A DNA stretch of 17,614 nucleotides from Treponema sp. (GTDB lineage Bacteria > Spirochaetota > Spirochaetia > Treponematales > Breznakiellaceae), in contig JAIRTS010000159.1 in the NCBI GenBank assembly GCA_031254795.1, positions 1 to 17,614 of the forward strand. Direction: 5' to 3'. Below are positions 14,021-17,614 of the stretch, piece after piece. Under the pieces are notes generated by a model. The model was given only the letters and a program-made list of their open reading frames with translations. It was not told the DNA's origin and ran no database searches. Made by a program: the position numbers and the translations under genes. Each line of letters opens with the position of its first letter. Within the stretch, counting starts at the first letter, position 1.

Positions 14021-14092
14021 GGCGCCGTACCCAAGCGGTAAGGGAGAGGTCTGCAAAACCTTTATGCAGCAGTTCGATTCTGCTCGGCGCCT
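14021..14092 (+). tRNA. tRNA-Cys (anticodon GCA)
   Basis: The full cloverleaf can be folded by eye. The acceptor arm GGCGCCG (14021-14027) pairs with CGGCGCC (14085-14091) and the discriminator is T (14092), as expected for cysteine tRNA. The D arm is CCC/GGG. The anticodon stem GAGGT/ACCTT holds the loop CTGCAAA, giving anticodon GCA. The T arm is AGCAG/CTGCT with TTCGATT. The 3' CCA is not encoded. Confidence 0.95.
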
Positions 14093-14106
14093 AACCGTAC
14101 GAGCGC

Positions 14107-14152
14107 TCCGGCTTTTCCTGAGGCGATGAAGCCCCGCCCAGAGAAAGCCGGA
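14107..14152 (+). terminator. Inverted repeat after tRNA-Cys, possible terminator or processing stem
   Basis: TCCGGCTTT (14107-14115) is the exact reverse complement of 14144-14152, with a 28-base loop that contains a smaller GGC/GCC stem. It lies 15 bases after the tRNA. No T tract follows, so it is a weak terminator candidate. The rest of the gap to 14339 shows nothing I can support. Confidence 0.35.
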
Positions 14153-14339
14153 CGCGACGAGACCCTCGCAAATGCGCGCGCAATCCATGCGGAGGCTCCG
14201 GCAGACGGATCCCCTTCTGAATCTGGAAATTTCCCACGGGCGTTTGACAAGAACATAATTTTATCCCATATTAATGAAAGCATTATGAAGATGAAAACAA
14301 ACGCTTGCCGCAACTGCCTGCGGTGTCAGACATCCTTAA

Positions 14340-15222
14340 TCATCTCGCATCCGCCCCTGTCCGGCGGACAGACTTAATAAATGCCGAGGGCGTGGCGGAG
14401 CGGACCTTTTTATACACACGGGAAAAATAGGATGCGTCGTCATAGCCAATCATTAAAGCCGCTTCTTCAACAGTGATAGCGGGATTTTCTGAAACGACGC
14501 GTTCAAATCGCTCAATCTTTTTGAGCATACACAGTTGTTTGAAGTTCATATTCAAGTTTTTCTTAAGCGCGTATAATATGGCGCGCTGGCTGTAGCCCAT
14601 ATCTTTTGCCAGTTCCGAAAAAACAAGGGGGCCAAATATATGCTTTTCTACCCAGCGCAGGGTTTCCGATGTAATATCAAGATAGCGGTATCTGATATAT
14701 CTTTTGGAAACAATAAAATCACAGAGCATTGAAAAAAGGCTAAGCATATTTTCCAGCGTGTCTTTTTCAAAAAAAGTCTGCTCTTCAAATGCGTTTTGCA
14801 AAATATCGGGATCAAAGCCTTTTTTTCGCCACTCCCGGAATATGTTATGAGGAATAGCGTTATGCGTCCTGAATCGGCCGATCATGGCGTATCCTATCAA
14901 TGCCCCCCCCCCCCCGTCCCTTTAAGCCATCTCCCTTAATAGGAACAGCTGCGTCCACCATGCCGGCGTGGCAGACATAACATTGCGGGGACGCGATTTT
15001 TAGAGAGTAATGGCACATCTTCCGGTCTTGTTCAAGGCAGCGGTGCTTGACGCCCAGCTTTTCCCGGACAAGCTCGCAATAACGGGTCGCCGGATAAAAC
15101 TCCGCCGCCAGTTTTTCCTCAAAATCAACGGAAAAGATGGATATTCGCGCCTTGAAGCAGCGAGCGAAACTGTCTATCAGGTTTTTGGCTTTTTCTTCCA
15201 AAAAAATGTCAATTCTGCTCAT
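14340..15222 (-). CDS. PocR-domain AraC-type regulator, split by a poly-G tract (off frame as read)
   Basis: Two reading frames together make one regulator. The first (15222 to 14860) encodes a PocR sensory domain with C49, C62, C70 and the hallmark C-H-A-G-M-V-D-A-A-V-P-I (84-95). The second (14900 to 14340) encodes the rest: the I-G-Y-A-M-I-G end of the domain, then a C-terminal AraC helix-turn-helix pair (F-S-E-L-A-K-D-M-G-Y-S and V-E-E-A-A-L-M-I-G-Y-D-D-A-S-Y-F-S-R-V-Y-K-K). They are joined at a run of 13 G (14903-14915); 12 G gives a continuous 293-residue protein. As read, translation ends after 120 residues. PocR domains bind small ligands, and AraC proteins activate neighbouring sugar genes; the divergent beta-galactosidase is the likely target. 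An extended -10 (TGGTATACT, 15238-15230) lies right before the ATG, with no Shine-Dalgarno sequence. Confidence 0.85.
14903..14915 (-). repeat. Homopolymer of 13 G (coding strand) inside the regulator
   Basis: The plus strand shows 13 consecutive C, read as G on the coding strand. The tract encodes a glycine run in the loop between two strands of the PocR domain. Frames on both sides meet only when the tract has 12 or 15 bases (3n), so single-base slippage switches the regulator on or off. Confidence 0.9.
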
Positions 15223-15229
15223 ACAGGAA

Positions 15230-15238
15230 AGTATACCA
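15230..15238 (-). promoter_or_regulatory. Extended -10 promoter of the regulator, near-leaderless
   Basis: On the minus strand TGG precedes TATACT (15235-15230), an extended -10 element. The predicted start is 15223, one base before the ATG at 15222. No convincing -35 box is seen, as is common for extended -10 promoters. Confidence 0.5.
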
Positions 15239-15279
15239 TAGAATTGCGGAAAAGTCCCCGTTTTTTTCTGAAAGAGACA

Positions 15280-15308
15280 TGGACAACGAAAAAAGGCGGT
15301 GGCAGAAT
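15280..15308 (+). promoter_or_regulatory. Weak putative promoter of the beta-galactosidase
   Basis: TGGACA (15280-15285), 17 bases of spacer and CAGAAT (15303-15308) form a poor -10 with a good -35. The start would be near 15315, leaving a leader of about 54 bases with a proper ribosome binding site. A poor -10 fits a promoter that needs an activator, such as the divergent AraC-type protein. Confidence 0.3.
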
Positions 15309-15368
15309 GAAATATATATTTTGCGATTAAAGAACAGATGTTGGCAAAAGCATAAGAAGGAGCGCGCT

Positions 15369-17363
15369 ATGCGGTATCCGCCGATAGTAAAAAACATGCC
15401 TCATATTCTGCATGGGGGCGATTACAACCCTGAGCAATGGATCAAGTGGAAGGATACGATTTGGAAGGAGGATATGCGGCTCGCCAAACTGGCGGGGATC
15501 AACACCCTGACGGTTGGGATATTCTCATGGACCGCTCTTGAACCGGAGGAAGGGCAGTACAACTTTTCATGGCTTGATGAACTGATGGACATGTTTGCGG
15601 AGAATGGCGTCGCCGCCATCGTGGGTACGCCCTCCGGCGCCCGCCCCGCGTGGATGAGCCGGAAGTATCCCGAAGTGTTGCGGGTAAACGAGTCCCGTGT
15701 ACGGAATGTCCACGGGGAACGACACAACCATTGCCTTTCTTCCCCGGTCTACCGGGAAAAAACGATGGCCATCAATGAGCGATTGGCGCGGCGATATAAG
15801 GATCATCCCGCGTTGGCGGTTTGGCATGTCTCCAACGAATATTCCGGCGAATGTCATTGCCCCCTCTGCCAGGTCAAATTTCGTGCATACCTAAAAAACA
15901 GGTACAAGACTTTAGACGCCCTGAACGAAGCGTGGTGGGCAAGTTTTTGGAGCGCCGCGATCACCGACTGGGACCAGATTGAAAGCCCCGGATCTCCCGG
16001 CAACGGAGGCCACAACGGGCTCAAGCTGGATTGGCGTCGCTTTACCACCGAACAGTTTGTGGATTCTTATTTGAATGAAACGGCGCCTCTCAAAGAAATT
16101 ACCCCGGATATTCCCTGCACGACAAATCTTATGGCCGGATATACGGGGATAGACTACGTTCGCTTTGCCGAAGTCCTTGACGTGGTCTCTTGGGATTCCT
16201 ATCCCCAATGGACCAGCGCGGAAGGCAATAGCGAGATAGGACTGCGAACCTCATATTGCCATGATCTGATGCGGGGACTTAAACGAAAACCCTTCATGTT
16301 GATGGAATCCTGCCCATCCGCCACGAACTGGCGTCCTGTGGCCAAACTGCACCGGCCGGGGATACACAAGCTCCAGTCTCTCCACGCCCTTGCCCATGGC
16401 GCGGACACAGTTCAGTACTTTCAATTTCGCAAGAGCCGCGGAGGGCCGGAACAGCATCATGGCGCGGTGGTCGATCATTATGGCGGAGAAAACACCCGGG
16501 TTTTCCGTGAAATCGCCGACCTTGGGGAACGTTTGAAAGGACTGGATGATCTTGTGGGCATGGACACGCCTGCGGAGGCGGCGCTGATCCACGATTACCA
16601 GACGCGCTGGGCCATAGAAGACGTTAATGGCCTTTTGCAGGAAAAAACCGGCTACGGCGAAACCCTGATTGAGCATTACCGCGCCTTTTGGAAACGGGGC
16701 ATCCCCCTGGATATCATCGATTCCCGTCAGAGCCTGGAAAAATACCGTCTGGTGATTGCCCCGATGCTCTACCTGCTGCGGGAAGGAGCGGCTGAACGAA
16801 TCGACGCCTTTGTCCAAAGCGGCGGCATCTTTGTCGCCACCTATGCCACTGGTTATGTTGATGAGAACGCCCTGGCCTTCTTGGGCGGCTTCCCCGGCCC
16901 CCTGAGAAAGACCCTGGGCATCTGGTGCGAAGAGATTGACGCGCTGTACCCCGGCGAGACAAACACCGTCGAATGGGAGGGCAAGTCGTATCGGGCCTTC
17001 GACCTCTGCGAGCTTATCCACGAAGAAGGGGCACAAGTGCTTGGGGTTTACGGCGGTGATTTCTACGCCGGAACCCCCGCGCTGACCGTACACCGCCGGG
17101 GCAAAGGCCGGGCCTACTTTCTCGCGGCGCGGACCGGGCGCGACTTCCGTGACGACTTCTACCGCTGGTTGGCTGCGGAAGCGGGCATCCGCCCTCGTTT
17201 TGAGGAACTACCCGAAGGGGTCAGCGTCCAGGTCCGGGGCGACGGCGAAGAGGAAGCGGTCTTTCTTATGAACTTTACCAACGAAAAGAAGCAGGTTCAG
17301 GCGGGGCCCGGTAAAGCCGGAATAGACCTTGAGCCGTTTGAGGTAAAAATCTTACAATCGTAA
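15369..17363 (+). CDS. Beta-galactosidase, glycoside hydrolase family 42
   Basis: The product has 664 residues from the ATG at 15369, chosen because AAGGAG (15357-15362) lies just before it; an earlier in-frame ATG at 15279 would add 30 residues without such a site. The N-terminus H-G-G-D-Y-N-P-E-Q-W (15-24) is the GH42 hallmark. The acid/base is Glu157 in S-N-E-Y and the nucleophile is Glu313 in L-M-E-S. Zinc-ligand type cysteines are C122, C162, C164 and C167. A Rossmann-like trimerisation domain and a short beta domain follow. No signal peptide is seen, so it is cytoplasmic and splits galactosides brought in by a transporter. It is followed by the binding lipoprotein of an ABC importer, which fits. 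GH42 enzymes often prefer plant or host galacto-oligosaccharides to lactose. Confidence 0.96.
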   Translation: MRYPPIVKNMPHILHGGDYNPEQWIKWKDTIWKEDMRLAKLAGINTLTVGIFSWTALEPEEGQYNFSWLDELMDMFAENGVAAIVGTPSGARPAWMSRKYPEVLRVNESRVRNVHGERHNHCLSSPVYREKTMAINERLARRYKDHPALAVWHVSNEYSGECHCPLCQVKFRAYLKNRYKTLDALNEAWWASFWSAAITDWDQIESPGSPGNGGHNGLKLDWRRFTTEQFVDSYLNETAPLKEITPDIPCTTNLMAGYTGIDYVRFAEVLDVVSWDSYPQWTSAEGNSEIGLRTSYCHDLMRGLKRKPFMLMESCPSATNWRPVAKLHRPGIHKLQSLHALAHGADTVQYFQFRKSRGGPEQHHGAVVDHYGGENTRVFREIADLGERLKGLDDLVGMDTPAEAALIHDYQTRWAIEDVNGLLQEKTGYGETLIEHYRAFWKRGIPLDIIDSRQSLEKYRLVIAPMLYLLREGAAERIDAFVQSGGIFVATYATGYVDENALAFLGGFPGPLRKTLGIWCEEIDALYPGETNTVEWEGKSYRAFDLCELIHEEGAQVLGVYGGDFYAGTPALTVHRRGKGRAYFLAARTGRDFRDDFYRWLAAEAGIRPRFEELPEGVSVQVRGDGEEEAVFLMNFTNEKKQVQAGPGKAGIDLEPFEVKILQS

Positions 17364-17380
17364 GAAGTAAACGTGGAAAA

Positions 17381-17420
17381 CGAAAACGAAAGTTTTCGAA
17401 TAGATCCGGCGGTGCCGGAT
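17381..17420 (+). promoter_or_regulatory. Two tandem hairpins between the beta-galactosidase and the binding protein
   Basis: CGAAAAC (17381-17387) pairs with GTTTTCG (17392-17398) around a GAAA loop. ATCCGGC (17404-17410) pairs with GCCGGAT (17414-17420) around GGT. A third, weaker stem (GCTAAC with GTTGGC) lies near 17438-17462. Stem loops in this position often stabilise or partly terminate a message so that the binding protein is made in larger amounts. Confidence 0.5.
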
Positions 17421-17477
17421 TATAAATTAAAAAGTCAGCTAACGGCTTATCCTTTAGTTGGCGTACAGGAGGAATCA

Positions 17478-17614
17478 GTGAAACGATTCAGTTTAATGTA
17501 TCTGGTTGCAGTGTTTGCAATGGTTATGGCTTTGGGAGGGTGTTCCAAAAGCCAGGGAACCGCTTCCCAGAGTTCGGAAGGGCCGGTGGTCGTCAACTTC
17601 TACGAACATTCTGA
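17478..17614 (+). CDS. Solute-binding lipoprotein of an ABC transporter (5' part only)
   Basis: The gene starts with GTG at 17478, preceded by a perfect AGGAGG (17467-17472), and runs off the window. The first residues are M-K-R-F-S-L-M followed by a hydrophobic stretch and the lipobox L-G-G-C at about residues 19-22, so the protein is a membrane-anchored lipoprotein. After a Ser/Gln/Gly-rich spacer comes V-V-V-N-F-Y-E-H-S, the first strand typical of family 1 sugar-binding proteins. With the upstream beta-galactosidase it suggests an importer of galactosides. Only about 45 residues are visible, so the ligand cannot be inferred directly. Confidence 0.75.
   Translation, partial: MKRFSLMYLVAVFAMVMALGGCSKSQGTASQSSEGPVVVNFYEHS

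Noticed and set aside
14126..14377. Plus-strand frame of 83 codons between tRNA-Cys and the regulator
   Set aside because: No good ribosome binding site, no family signature, and it runs into the antisense end of the regulator. The Cys cluster near its end overlaps a small inverted repeat.
16251..17093. Long minus-strand frame opposite the beta-galactosidase
   Set aside because: It is a shadow of the GH42 gene with no domain or ribosome binding site of its own.

Overview
The window looks like chromosomal DNA of a spirochaete, most probably a host-associated (termite-gut type) Treponema. This is an inference from gene content and not from a marker gene. The supporting content is a CsgG-like lipoprotein pair, a double-YggT protein next to recG, a TSCPD protein, a PocR-AraC regulator beside a family 42 beta-galactosidase, lax lipoboxes and a homopolymeric G tract inside a gene. 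Most of the window has moderate G+C; the lipoprotein pair at 576-1698 is visibly richer in A+T.

Layout. Positions 1-557 hold the start of a minus-strand gene that leaves the window on the left, its strong promoter, and a gene-poor stretch with three related palindromes. Next come a plus-strand lipoprotein operon (576-1698), a minus-strand orphan IS1 InsA-like zinc-ribbon protein (1783-2385), and the plus-strand pair yggT-recG (2384-5092). From 5302 to 11578 everything is on the minus strand: putP, paaK, an ACT protein, glgA, a Nudix hydrolase and a DinB-like protein. Between putP and the next gene (about 11703-12030) lies the decayed relic of a second, tandemly duplicated putP. Then follow a lipid-kinase-family gene (plus), a TSCPD gene (minus, overlapping it tail to tail), rbfA (plus), tRNA-Cys, a PocR-AraC regulator (minus), a GH42 beta-galactosidase (plus) and the start of a sugar-type solute-binding lipoprotein (plus).

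How the parts work together. The right end reads as a sugar-use locus: a ligand-sensing regulator is divergent from a beta-galactosidase that is followed by an ABC-transporter binding lipoprotein. The regulator is split by a run of 13 G in its reading strand; 12 or 15 G would give one 293-residue (or 294-residue) protein. This could be phase variation that switches the sugar locus, although a homopolymer sequencing error must be excluded. glgA and the Nudix gene form an overlapping pair; paaK and the ACT gene form another tight pair known from aryl-acid metabolism.

The most general observation is about transcription. At least five genes (yggT, the lipid-kinase gene, TSCPD, rbfA, pocR-araC) and probably the left-edge gene have no Shine-Dalgarno sequence. 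Instead they have a sigma-70-like -10 box placed so that the predicted transcription start falls on, or within a few bases of, the start codon. Genes inside operons and genes with longer leaders have good Shine-Dalgarno sequences. The window therefore seems to mix leaderless and leadered messages.
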